From the NCBI GenBank assembly GCA_037178855.1, contig JASJZC010000005.1, positions 2,914,001-2,978,000 of the forward strand: 64,000 bases of DNA, given 5' to 3'. Position 1 is the first letter of the stretch. The number at the start of each line of letters is the position of its first letter. The DNA comes from Oscheius sp. JU75 (taxonomy: Eukaryota; Nematoda; Chromadorea; Rhabditida; Rhabditidae). The notes under the pieces are model-generated. The model made no database searches and was not told the DNA's origin. It was given only the letters and a program-made list of their open reading frames with translations. Shown piece after piece: positions 39,601 through 51,442 of the stretch. The translations under genes and the position numbers were made by a program.

Positions 39601-40548
39601 CTGCTCTCACTTGAGCGACATTTTAATTTGTGTGCTTAGCAGATTGTCGGAGGTTGTTCCATGCTTGTACAGCGCCACCTCACGATCAGACCTTGATTGT
39701 TGATTTTTTCAGAGAGAGATCTGGATCTGCCAGTCGATCTGCTCCTCAATTGCCGGGAAGACACCAGGCGCCACCTCCTCCAGTCCCAATCTCCCAGCCC
39801 ATCTCGCAATGGTCAGCTCCGCCGCCTCCTCCCTCGAGAACTGCCTCTTATCAAGCTGGGCCACCGGCTCGTCCACCTCCTCCACCGCCTGGTGGCAAGC
39901 TAGGCGCCAGACCCTTGCCTCAGGTAAATCTTACCATTTACTGTATTTACAATGACAATTCAGGTACCACACGTCTCGTCTGATCCATCGTTGAGGCCGG
40001 CTGGAGTGCCTCCTCCTCCTCCACCGGCTCCTCCTTCTGTACTGCCGCCAGTGGGTGGGAATGCTCCTCCAGCTCCCCCACCTCCTCCTCCATTTGCCTC
40101 GGTACCGCCGCCTCCTCCTCCGTCACTGAGCAGCGCTGCAGCTCCACAGACAGGCCGTACCAATCTTCTGGCGGTAACATATTTCGATGATCCTTGGTCT
40201 TATAGAATGGATTTAGGAAATTCAGGCTGGAAAACAGCTTCGTAGTGTCATATCTAATGAGAAGAAGCAATCTATTACGGGAGGCGATGTTCGTGGAGAT
40301 GTCATGGCCCAGATTCGACTAGGAGCTCAACTAAAACACGTGGATCCGACGGAGCAAGCCAATCGGCGATCCGTTCCGGCTCTTTCGGACATGGGCGGAA
40401 TTGCTGGCGCTCTCGCCAAAGCCCTGGAGGAACGCCGGAATAATATGCAGATTGATGACTCGTCCGATGATGACGGTTCGTTTTTTTACCTTGGTAAACA
40501 TAAAAAACTTTAGAAAACTCCGAGGAAAAGAATGAATGGTCAGATTAA
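36674..40548 (+). CDS. WAS: WASP/N-WASP, Arp2/3 activator
   Basis: Links Cdc42 and WIP to Arp2/3-driven actin nucleation. The WH1 domain comes from exons 36674-36734, 36779-36954, 37001-37077 and 37115-37290 (LLFQILGQ, VVELLYADRGRW, RAYFMRLYDLLSTQELLWEF, LNFSSGEEARQFKSHL). Further on are a basic KKKKDKKPRIRKEDI segment, the CRIB motif ISNPTNFQHKAHVGW, a GBD helix (KFVYDFIEQYEE), a long polyproline region, a WH2 motif (DVMAQIRLGAQLKHV) and the C and A regions (GALAKALEERRNNM, then acidic DDSSDDDENSEEKNEWSD). The last exon joins after a 43-nt intron. The stretch between the WH1 exons and the basic/CRIB exons (37291-38840) is unresolved and contains a large extra open exon. Confidence 0.93.
37687..38640 (+). 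CDS. Large Tyr/Ser-rich open exon inside the WASP locus
   Basis: About 315 codons open with strong protein-like composition, beginning at an acceptor (TTCGACAG|CGG) and a Met at 37693, ending at a donor-like GGTTTG at about 38628. Polar, with many Tyr, Ser and Arg residues: EMEEYDNVHPDSPVPHYY, SPGTSSSSNYEED, PKPVVPSPDYSPPMNRVRF, ending KRLSLKKYGQLLKDRIV. No domain recognised. Using the next acceptor, the frame closes after four residues (VGSC), which suggests a C-terminus. I could not find a phase-compatible join to the WASP exons on either side. It is therefore either a lineage-specific WASP insert with splice sites I mis-called, or a separate gene nested in a WASP intron. Confidence 0.6.
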
Positions 40549-41714
40549 TAAAGCTCAACAATTTCACTTCACGGCTAGTACATTTGCCTCTCCGGATCGA
40601 CAGCTCGATATATCCTGTGATGTATTTTTTCTCTAGAATATGCATAAGAGTCAAGTGCTTTTTACTTATTTGCGTGTGTGATTTTCATTTATACAATTTT
40701 GTTTTATACGTGGTGTTCCATCAGAGCTACAGAGCTTTTCCTTCAGTTGAATAAACATGATTGTTTTTATATCCTCCTTTTTTTTACAGTTGCTCAACGG
40801 TACAGCCCCAAACTTTTACAATATCCTCTTTCCCTAGGTAAGATATGAGCACAGTGACGTTTTCCCTCCAACGTCTGGATTGCAGACAACTTATGTTCCA
40901 GAGAGCTCAAAGCGGCGGAGCCCGAGGTCATTTGTCACGTAAGCTCATCGAATTTATGCGCGCATCCTTTGTTCTTTGGTGTTTACCAGATTCTTATCTT
41001 ATCGAAGTATCGCTTGCTTGTTTTCGCGCAAAAAGGATAGTTTTTATAGGATTTCCCTTTTTGGTAGACGGAGATAGTTCAAAAAGTTATTTGGGACCAG
41101 AATTCCTGAAAGAACCAGTTAGAAAAGTCCCACCAATGTATTGTATTGTCTCTTCGCGCATATGAGTAAACATTCACGTGTTAATCATCGATCAAATTTC
41201 ACCATTCTGTCTGGAAACTGATAATGGTTTCGATTCGTCAGATTTTGACCACAATAGGACCTTTTTTGGTCAGGCCATGCGAGCCTTTAAGCCGTTTATC
41301 GGCTATTTTCTATGGAGAGACCCGTCTTCCACTCGATTGAATTTGTCCTTTTCTCTGAAAGTTCGACAGGAAGGAACTCCGGTCCACTTCTCTCGATTCG
41401 TTCTACAGCTTTTGATCTCATTTCTCACTTTCAGTAGCCTATCCAATTTAAACCTCTCTATCAATAGCTCAAGAAAATGGCTTTTATTCTAGCCAGGGGT
41501 AAGGATTTGTTATCTAGCTTTCTATGTTCTGCATGCAAAAAGCTGTGTTTTGTTGTCCTGGTAACCTGTCATTTGTATTGCCCGTGGCCTGTAAAACATC
41601 AGATGTCCGTTTAAGCAAAAGCGTCGGCTTGTTTGTTTGTGTCAATGACTGTTTCAACATTCGTTTGGCTCTTTTTCAGAATCTCGGTCGCATTCCGGGG
41701 AGAACGGTCTTCAC
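40549..41714. other. Intergenic region between WASP and NAPRT, no gene seen
   Basis: About 1.2 kb. Short ORFs are A/T-rich and show no conserved pattern. Confidence 0.55.
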
Positions 41715-43883
41715 ATGAACGGACAGGACTCTCTCGTCCAGCCGTTGCTGACCGACAAATATCAGGTTTCCTTTCTCACTTTTTGTAGTAAAAAGAGTCT
41801 ATTTAGATCAGTATGGCTTATGCCTACTGGAAGAACGGGACACACGACGAGCACGCAGTATTCGATCTCTTTTTCAGAAAGAATCCATTCCATGTAAGCT
41901 ACCGCTCACTAAGTGTTAAAAAGGAGATTTCAGGGTGAATTCACAGTGTTTGCTGGCTTGGAAGACTGTCTCCGTTTTGTGGAAAGCTTCAAATTTACCA
42001 AGAGTGACGTCGACTACATCAAGACAGTCATGCCCGCTGGAACAGATCCAGAGTTTTTCCGTTATCTGGAAAAGCTGGACTGCAAGGATCTGATCATCGA
42101 TGCCGTTCCCGAAGGTACTTGTTTCGATTTTAATTTTGAGCAGTTAATTTCAGGGACAGTCGTCTTTCCCAAAGTCCCCTTGATTACGGTCGAAGGTCCT
42201 CTGGCCATCTGTCAGCTCATGGAGACGACCTTCTTGAACCTGGTCAACTATGCCAGTCTCGTCGCGACCAATGCGGCTCGATTTCGCCTGGTGGCAGGCG
42301 AGAAGAAGGAGATGCTCGAGTTTGGATTGCGACGAGCACAGGGACCAAACGGCGGTCTGACGGCCAGTAAATACTGTTACATTGGAGGTACCCTTTTGAT
42401 TTTTTTCTTTGAAATCTAAAATCGTACAGGTTTCGATGGAACGAGTAACGTTCTAGCCGGAAAGTTGTACGGAATCCCCGTCAAAGGAACCCAGGCACAT
42501 TCCTTCATATGCAGTTTCTCAAGCGAAGACGACCTTCACATTCGGATGCTGAAGTCAGCCGATGGGTCTAAAGAAGAGGATCTGTACAAACTGAGTTTAG
42601 AGAAGAGAAGCTACATCATGGACAAGGTACAGTCCATTTAAAATGAGTCAGTGAGTAAAGATTTCCAGATAAACTTCAGTGTGAGCAGTTCCGAAGTGAG
42701 TGACGGTGAATTGGCTGCTTTTGTGGCATACGCTGCTGCCTTCCCTACGACAAATCTGGCCCTGATCGATACGTACGATGTTCTTCGAAGCGGACTCGTC
42801 AACTTCATCGCCGTCACTCTCGCGCTCGAGGTTCTCGGCTACAAATCTCTTGGATGTCGAATCGACAGCGGTGACCTTGCCTATCTTTCGAAGGAAATCA
42901 GGAGCAAATTCGAGGATATTTCCAAGTTGTAAGTCCTCTTTGTTCAGGTAATGTTCATTCAGAGATCCTTCCCATGCATGGATCAAGAAGTTGACAATCG
43001 TCGCCTCGAATGACATCAACGAAGAGACGATCATGTCTCTAAACGAACAAAGTGTTTGTTTTTATCGAATACAAATATATGAAATGTTTCAGCACGAGAT
43101 CGATTCCTACGGAGTTGGAACTCATCTCGTAACGTGCCAGAAACAGCCAGCCCTCGGCTGTGTTTTCAAGCTCGTGGCTCTGGGCGGTAGGCCAAAGATC
43201 AAACTGAGCCAAGAGGTCAGCAAGATCACAATCCCTGCCAAGAAGAACATCTACCGCATCTACGGCAAGGGCGGATACTGTATTCTGGATCTGATGAGTT
43301 TGGAGACTGATGATGTCCCTCGCGAAGGACAACAAGTTCTTTGTCGACACGCTTTTGAGGTAGTTTTAGCCGAAACATTGACATTTACACGAAGTTAAGG
43401 AGTCGAAACGAGCTCTTGTCGTGCCCAGCCGAGTGGAACGGCTTCAAAAAGTCTTTTGGAAGAATGGACAAATCACCCAGGAAATGCCCACACTCGACGC
43501 TATAAAAGTATGTTTGGAATTTGTTTTTTCGAACAGGAATAGAACCAGTCTGCAAGATATAAATGGGAAAAACAACTTTCAGACGCATGTCTATCGATCT
43601 CTCCACAGTCTCCGAAACGATCATCGTCGTTATCTGAACCCCACCCCGTATAAGGTATGTTCTTGTGGATAATTGGACTTTGGCCTGGATGACGAGGTAT
43701 CTAAATAAGTACCCGCCGGAGTTATCGGCGCGGCGTCCTGGTCTGTCCATGACACAGTCGCTTGTTTTCGTTATTGTTTTTGACCATCCCACCCTTTGAT
43801 TGCAGGTCTCCGTCTCCGAGTGTCTTTACCAGTTCCTCCACAAACTCTGGCTGGCCAACGCTCCCATTGGACAGCTTGAATAA
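41715..43883 (+). CDS. NAPRT: Nicotinate phosphoribosyltransferase
   Basis: First step of the Preiss-Handler route to NAD: nicotinate plus PRPP to nicotinate mononucleotide. The product starts [17 protein letters not shown] and shows [104 protein letters not shown] with the conserved catalytic His, [22 protein letters not shown] and [10 protein letters not shown]. The C-terminal region is complete. About ten exons with introns of 40-60 nt. It ends 68 bp before the ATIC start, suggesting co-transcription. Confidence 0.95.
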
Positions 43884-43951
43884 TTCTCTTTTCCTACTTC
43901 AAATTTCTATTTCCATACCAGCTTTTACATTCTGTATAAATATTTTATAGT
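43884..43951 (+). promoter_or_regulatory. NAPRT-ATIC operon spacer with trans-splice acceptor
   Basis: The stop-to-start gap is 68 bp. It is T-rich, has TATAAAT as a possible poly(A) signal, and ends TATTTTATAG at 43950 with only one base before the ATIC ATG. There is no room for an independent promoter plus a normal 3' UTR. Confidence 0.55.
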
Positions 43952-46900
43952 ATGTCCACGAAACATTTGGCTATTCTATCAGTTTCCGACAAAACGGGAC
44001 TTATTGAACTGGCCAAGGCTATTGAAGGTGCTGAGATCCAGCTTGTCGCCTCTGGAGGAACGGCCACGGCTCTTCGAAAGGCCGGGTTGGATGTGAAGTA
44101 AGATTTGAAATGGAACGGGTTCTAGCCTTCTTGAATCGTTCGCAAAAGGAAACTTTTGTACCTTCAGATCATTAGCGTAGGCTAGAAGCATACGAAGCAT
44201 CCGCTTTTAGAGACGTCTCGGACATTACCCAATTCGCCGAGATGCTCGGTGGACGAGTGAAGACACTTCATCCCGCAGTTCATGCCGGAATCCTGGCTCG
44301 CGATACTGAACAAGACCTGAAGGAGATGGCGGTAAGGGTTTCGTGTTGTGACCACCTGTCCAATGTCCCTGGGGAGAAAGAGCCAATCTTATTCCCAGTG
44401 TTTACCTGTCTTTTTACTTGTTCTAACTCGGCGAAGAAGCATATGCTTCGGAGCCATCAATTGAAGTCGCGACTAATCCCTCGACGACGGAACAACTAAT
44501 ATCCAAAGGGGCCCTTGCCTTTTCCAAGAATTTGTTTGGTCAACAGGAAACGACTTTTTCTGCTTGATTTGAGCTCTCACAAGAAACAGGCTTTTAGGCA
44601 AGACAGCTGCAGTTGGTCTCCATCGTCGTCTGCAACCTCTACCCATTCAAAGAGACCGTCTCCAAAGAGGCTTGTACTCCCGAGGACGCCATCGAGAATA
44701 TCGATATCGGTAAGTCTGGGACCATTATAGGCTCTCCAAAAGGGGAAACGGAATCGTTTGGCTGAGCTGTGGATTAACCCTCGATTCAGGAGGAGTCACC
44801 CTACTCCGAGCAGCTGCCAAGAACCATTCGAGAGTGACCATCCTCTCGGATACTTCGGACTATCCAGCTGTCATTCAACAGGTATAGTATTCTCTTTTGA
44901 GTTGTCTCTCGTCATTCGCATCAGTCACTTGGTCCGTCGGGACCAACTGATTGAGAACTCGTCCTGTTTTTCATTCCGAAGATTCTTTTTCCAGCTCCAG
45001 GCGGCCCGAGGAGTCGACGAGAAGACGCGTCGTCTTTTCGCCCTAAAGGTTTGTCTCCAGATTGCTATTCTGTTGGTCCGATTTGACGGCTCAAATGACG
45101 AATTGTGTCCTCTCTTGGGAACTCGGCGAGTAGGTGTAAGAAAACGACAAGAGGAACTCGTTTTGTGTTATTCTATTCTCAGAGCCCTCGTGGGGACCAT
45201 TAAACCCCAATAGGAATAGGTGTTCCGATGTCATTCGTTCTCGATGCTCAGCCTTGATGACGACCTCGAAGTAAGTAGGTTCCCCTCTATTCCCACGACT
45301 CACAAAGTCCGTAATCTGCTTGAGTTGATTCGAATGCGAAAGCTAGCGCCGAAAAGACGTTCAAAGCAGACAGACCAATGACTAGGAGCAAAGTAAATAA
45401 AAGTCGGCCTTAGGTTTTCGAAGATTGCTCTGATGGACTAGTTCCTATAGATTTTGCAAGGGGTCTGACTGAGGTAGGAAGTTGCCCAAACTTTTCCCGA
45501 AGCTTCCTTGTTCTTGTGGCAAATTACTTTGAGAGAATCGTATCGTAGACTCAATCGCCTCTAAGCGAAAATTGACTTGATCCGGACAGTTGTCTTATAT
45601 CTCACACTATACCAAAGCTCTGTTTGTCTCTTTGTAGAGCTTCTGGTGAGGTTTCAGACGATGAGAGCACTTCTTGAAATTCTAGGTCTTCTACAGTTGT
45701 GAGTAGGTCAAAATTCCTCAATATTAAGCAGGTGATGGAGCCGGATTACCCGAAGAAGCCCCTGTGCTCTTCTCTCAATGATCTAGACAGTTTTAACGCT
45801 CCAGCTGCCAGTCAAAGAGCAGAACAACAAAAAGCTGTTTGGTTATGAATAACAACTTTGTTCGTTCTGTTGCTGTTTCCCTCCTCGATGTTTCGGTGCG
45901 CTCGAACGACCAGAAACAATCAAGCAGAGTGTACCTGGTCGAGCTGTGCGCGACTCGATTGTTTTTGATGATGGCCTTCCGGAGGGATGAAACGAGGCAT
46001 CCTATTAGGCGAACCTCTCATCGCTTTGGTCGCTCCGCCCCATCCTCTGACACGACGACGAACATGTCGTTGATAGACGGGTAGACCATCACCATCTTCA
46101 TCGTTTCGAACTATGTCGCGAATCTCGTCCATGGCCTACAAATGGAGGCCGAGAGCCGAAGACGACAGCAAACATCGCTCCCATTCCAACTCGCGTCTCT
46201 TCGACCGTCTCTATCATAAGGGCTACAAGGTATCTTATTCTAGCTCTTATCTATAAAATCTTTCTCCTCAGCCTGACTCATCTTTCCCCCTTGACCCAAA
46301 ACTCATTTGCTTTGTCCATCAGCGGAGCTTATCCCCACGGATCCTCGAAATTCGATTAGTCGCACTCGGGTTAAAGTACACAAGTAGAAGAGAAAGTGTC
46401 TGGTCTCGGATCTTTTATTCATAACAATGGCTTCGGGGATGACCCCCCGCAGGGTTCTTGATCGTCTTCGAGGAAAAGAGAGGGCAAACGACTCGAGAGA
46501 ACACTTGGTCTTCTTTGTTCATTCTCTCTCTCCCCTATTCCTCAGGCCCAATGCTCAAGGAGTGTTCAAAGTCATCTTTGGTAAGATTTTCGTCTCTTTG
46601 CTCTCTAAGGTAGAACAATTATCAATGCAACTTGCCCTTTTCCCAGGAACACGGGTCTCAAAGTCGAACTTTAATCAAGCTGTCCCCCTCTTCGTTTTTT
46701 TGCCAATCAACTCTTCCAAGCCAAAATTTGATCTCCTCAGGAGTGTCGTCAATGAATTTGGGGGGCTGGCCGGCCGGAGAGCGTGTCAGGCAGACGGAAA
46801 TTAACGCGATTGCTACAAATGGCTGCAATAAAGTCCAGAAGCGAGCTGACCCATCCCGCTGAGCGAGGAAGTAGAAGTTTAGAGAGAGAAATGTTTCAGG

Positions 46901-49900
46901 CCTTTGAACACACTGCTTCCTACGACGAGGAGATCAGTCGGTATATGCGAAGACAGCTAAGCGACGGACGCTCCATCGCTCTTCGATACGGTAGGTTTGA
47001 CAGAGCGAGAGACGTGACTCACTTTCGGAGAGTTGTGATTTGAAAGTTACTGCTGTAATAGAACTAACTCTAACGTGTCAAGTCGGACTTCCTCAGAAGT
47101 CTCTGGTGGATGATGAAGTTCTGGACGTGTCTTCTGTTCGCCGTCCTGGTGCTGTCTACTGCTGCCGACTTCGATGACGAAGACATCCTGCTTGAACCTG
47201 GTTTATCTCCGGCCATCGCGAACAAGACGATCGTGGATTCGAAGATGATCAACAACCGCAGTCAGCAGTTCTACAATCGGGAAGACAACTGCTGATACAA
47301 CTACGACTCCCACACACACACAAGCACCCCAACGACTACTGCTCCCCCTACGACCACGGCGAATACTACCACGGCCACAACTACTACAACCGCAACTACC
47401 ACCACGGCCAGCACGATCACAGTCCGCACGAGCACTCTCACAACAACTGTCTCGACCAGCACGGTTCCTCCAACTGCCAATGAGGAGGTGACTACGGTCG
47501 ATTCAACGTCTTCTTCGGGAACTTCGAGTGGCTCGGGAGGAAAAGTTTCGGCAGAAGATTTGGAGAGTGGCGGCAGCTCGGTCTTGTCTCAGAATGCAAC
47601 TGAGGGATCTGGAAAAAGCAAGACAGGGAGTGGTAGCCCGGCTCTGCTCTGGGGTCTGCTTATACTGTCGATCGTGGGAATAGTGGCCGGAACCATCGGC
47701 ATCGTCGTCTCTTGTAAGAAACTCAAACAGAACGACTCGGTGAAGAAGAACAAGAAGAGCAGGAGCGACGAGAAGACGGGCGAGATGACGGAAAGTGACG
47801 AGGATAATAATCTCGATAAGAAGAATTCGGACATGTCGTCTGGCAAGAAGAAGCGCTGAAATGCACTGTATAGAGAGCTTCGGAAATAGGTCTCTTCTTG
47901 CGTTATTCACGTTCAGTCTTTTGCCTTTAATGAAGATCCTCGAGTGTAAATATTTGTTCGAAACCATCTGGAATGACGAAAACATTTTCAGGTACAAACC
48001 CTCATCAGAAAGGAGAGGCTGAATTCTACTCGGTGCAGGAAGAGATGCCTATTAAAGTTCTGAATGGATCTCCCGGCTACATCAACATTCTCGACGCTCT
48101 CAATGGCTGGCAACTGGTTAAAGAACTGAGTACAGCCACCCAACTACCAGCAGCAGCCTCCTTCAAACACGTCTCTCCAGCCGGAGCTGCTGTGGGAGTT
48201 CCTCTAAACGAGCCCGAATCTCATTCCTGTATGGTCGCGGATCTCCCCCTGGACACGAAGAAACCTTCGCTTGCAGCTGCCTATGCCCGAGCTCGAGGTG
48301 AGTTTTCGATAAAAACATACGTTCGGTCTTTGAGAACAAGTATGGGCATACAGGCCACAACGAGAGTTGGCCTGGTTCAAGCTGTTGGGTAAGACTCGTG
48401 GTTTTGAATCCCCTCAGTAGTCAAGCGTGGTCCCTTAGCTCAATGCCCAGCTACTGTGAAAGTGATGCAAGCGTATTGTATACAGAGTACAACTGTTATG
48501 TTTAGGTGCCGATCGGATGTCCAGTTTTGGAGACTTCATAGCTCTTTCGGAGAAATGTGACGAGCTCACAGCCAAGATTATCAACAGAGAAGTCAGTGAC
48601 GGAGTTGTGGCACCTGATTTCGATCCGGCCGCTCTCAGTCTGTTGGCCAAGAAGAAGAACGGGAACTACTGCGTCCTGAAGGTGAGAAGAAGTCGCTTCA
48701 AACAAGAGTACTGCATTCAGATCAATCCAAACTACATCCCGACCGAGACGGAGGAGAGAACAGTATTTGGACTTCGGCTGAGACAGAAGAGAAACAATGC
48801 GGTTATCAGTGCTGACACTTTCACAAACATCGTCGGTCAGAGGAAGGATGTAAGGACTACTCAATTGACCACTTGACCTATTCTCTTGCAGATGCCCAAA
48901 TCAGCTCAGGACGATCTGATTGTGGCTACTGTCGCCCTCAAATACGCTCAGTCAAACTCGGTTTGTCTGGCTCATCGTGGTCAGGTGATCGGAATGGGAG
49001 CTGGTCAACAGTCGAGGATCCACTGCGTGCGTTTGGCAGGAGACAAAGCCGCAAACTGGTAATTCGCTTATTCATTCAATGAGATCAATTTGACAGGGTC
49101 AAAGTCAGTGCCGCGTGAATATCGGCCCATTGCAGTCAGATCCGCACGCTTCGCGTACTTTCCTCCAGTAGAAAGAAGTTCGTCTGTCGCGACAGCCGTT
49201 GGCCCCACCGTCATGGATCCGGGCCAATGTCTCACAGTCAGACTTTCCGTAACATTTCACTCGGAATTTGACTCCAAGAGACTTAAATCCATATTAGAGG
49301 GGCGCTGACTCAAACTGACCCTAATGCACATGACACTGCACTCGTAGTTTTCGGCGCAGTTGATCCAGGCTGTCTGTTCATCTTCCTCGTCCTTCTTTCC
49401 AGGCTGATAGCATTGCTAAATTTTGCATAATATAGGATATCTCTGTTCAAACGTACTCTGAACTGATTCATGTTGAGACGGAAATAGCCGCAGCCAATTC
49501 GATCGTTCTGATCGATAGAACAGCCGACGGGAACACAGCCAGAGTCGGCTTCACACATTGCCTGTAGACAGGCGTTTTCGCTGTCGACTGAAAAAGGAGT
49601 AGAAGTAACATATAAAGAGATACCTTTCTCGAACATGAGCAAGGCCGAAGCCATTTCAACGGAGAAGAGTACGAGGGCTAGTTCGGCTAGCATAGCTCAA
49701 GGCGGGAACATCTGAAGAACACAAACAGAATCTCGGTTATTATTAATATTCCGAGCCCAATATAGTGGCCATGACGTCGCTGCCATAATTGTGGGGCGGA
49801 TTTTTAATCGCGGCACGTCAGCTGAGAGCCTCTTCACCTTGTATTGTTTCACTTTTCGCGCGATCAAAGTGTCTACGATTGGCATCCAGCAGTTGAGATA

Positions 49901-51128
49901 ACGTGTCCCTTTTCGAGTTCTCGTTACGCACGTGAAGCTCTGAACTTTTGTAGCCGCCGCCCGAATCACAACTGTGTTCTTTTGTGTCTTTCTAAGTATG
50001 GAAAGAGGCTGGGTGGAAGGAATGGTAGTTGACTGGTTGCAATCAACGATAAACAGTCACAAGGCTCGACCCTCAAAAGAAGGGAAGACGAACCTGTTTG
50101 TTATGGAAGTAGTTAGGTAGAAATGAGAAAGCAAAAGACGTCGTCCGCCGGGTCAGAGGAGGGACTAGTTGCCCCGCCCAGAATCTGTCTGAAATAGCCT
50201 GTCCCTTCTGAACAAGCTTCCGAGTGTTTTTGATTAGGTCTGAGTGGACACTTGTACCAGATGATAAGGCGCGAGAAGTAGACAGAACACGTGGTTACTA
50301 TACGGATTCCTTCGGTTTGTAGTTTGTTCACTGACTCTCTCCAGCTGATACTTGCAAAACCTTTCAATAATGGACCCAGTTAGTATAGCAACAACGTCAC
50401 CTGAGTGGGTATGGGTCATTTCCGACTCAACAGCTCGAGCCTACTTCCGACCTACATCCTGACAACAAGAGGGTCTCTGATCGCTCGAATAGCCTTTCGC
50501 TGGGAATGTACCCAGTGCTGCTGGGCAAGGTCCATTCCTTGAAAAGATAAGAAGAACCCACGCCAACTGTTCAGAAATTAAAAGAACTTCTCTCGATTTC
50601 AGGTGGATGCGTCAACATCCGCACGTGCTGTCTCTGCCATGGAAGGCCAGTGTCAAGCGTTCGGAAAAGTCCAACGCCGTGGACATTCTCTGCTCTGGAG
50701 TTCTCGGGCATGAGGTCTCGGTCGATCAATGGCAGCAGTTTTTCACTGAACCCGTCGAGCCCTTGACCAGTGTAAGTTACGAAAGGCTTCAGTTTCGACG
50801 TCAGCGCTGATCCTTCGCGTTCATCTTCGGGGCTTGACGTCAGTCAGTCCCCGTCTACCCAATTGGCCCGGCCGTCAAAAATGCCCGATCCTCGAAATAG
50901 ACTTCCGTTTAGGAGCAGCGTTTGGAGTGGCTCAACCAGTTGACCGGGGTCGTGATGAGTTCTGATGCCTTCTTGCCGTTCCGCGACAATGTGGACTGTG
51001 CGCGCCAGTTCGGAGTAGAGTACATCGCTCATCCAGGTGGATCGGTAAGAGACGAAGACGTTGTCGCAGCCTGTGATGAACACGATATCTGTCTTATCCA
51101 GACCGGCCTTCGACTGTTCCACCATTGA
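43952..51128 (+). CDS. ATIC: Bifunctional AICAR transformylase / IMP cyclohydrolase
   Basis: The last two steps of de novo purine synthesis. The N-terminal cyclohydrolase (MGS fold) shows [63 protein letters not shown] and [17 protein letters not shown]. The transformylase part shows [35 protein letters not shown] with the catalytic Lys-His pair, [73 protein letters not shown] and the end LRLFHH. All parts are present over 7.2 kb. Three introns are unusually long (about 45.05-46.90, 46.99-47.99 and 49.06-50.60 kb). The second and third contain other gene sequences: a mucin-like duplicate and an antisense lysozyme. Confidence 0.95.
47110..47859 (+). pseudogene. Duplicate of the mucin-like membrane protein gene inside an ATIC intron
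   Basis: Very similar to the minus-strand gene at 13501-14238. Similarity begins just before the start (TCTCTGGTGGATGATGA) and runs to the C-terminal tail. The signal peptide ([19 protein letters not shown]) and the whole Ser/Gly-TM-tail half ([20 protein letters not shown]) are intact. A +1 insertion near 47245 shifts the frame and brings in TGA at 47293-47295. A CACACACACA expansion just downstream restores the frame, and the Thr-rich block is altered. As read it encodes about 61 residues and stops. A recent decayed duplicate is most likely; expression of the downstream half is not excluded. Confidence 0.85.
49257..49693 (-). CDS. i-type lysozyme / destabilase-like protein, nested antisense in ATIC
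   Basis: Invertebrate-type lysozymes hydrolyse peptidoglycan or act as isopeptidases. Three exons join in frame. A signal peptide ([19 protein letters not shown]) is followed by [12 protein letters not shown], which keeps the Glu of the CICExxSGC motif. [12 protein letters not shown] stands in for the usual CGPFQI region. A second half [17 protein letters not shown] matches the W..CA.D..CA..C pattern. Multiple cysteines fit a disulfide-rich secreted fold. The Pro of CGPF is replaced and the protein is short (about 130 residues), so enzyme activity is uncertain. It lies wholly in the ATIC intron at about 49.06-50.60 kb, on the opposite strand. The end at 49257 assumes no further exon. Confidence 0.75.
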
Positions 51129-51442
51129 GTATTGAGATTGTACAAATTCATATGCTCTTTTTTGATATCTGGATAAATGTTTAGGGGAACTTTCAGACTC
51201 GGTTCTGTTCTGTAGAAAACACCCGCGAGATAATGACAGGGGATGTTTCTTTGACAGGAGAGTCTGATTCACCGTTTGTTTTCGGAGGAACAATCCGCGA
51301 GTGAAGTTTGTCTATGGTGGGAGGGATTAGACAGCAATTAGCCTTCATAATGGGAGTTCCAAAGATATACTGTAAGCTAACCATCCTCAGGAACCTTTCA
51401 CTCCAAGTATTCATTGAGAGTAAGAGTACAATCAGAATCTGT

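Noticed and set aside
39960..40163. Gly-rich minus-strand ORF
   Set aside because: It is the antisense shadow of the WASP polyproline region.
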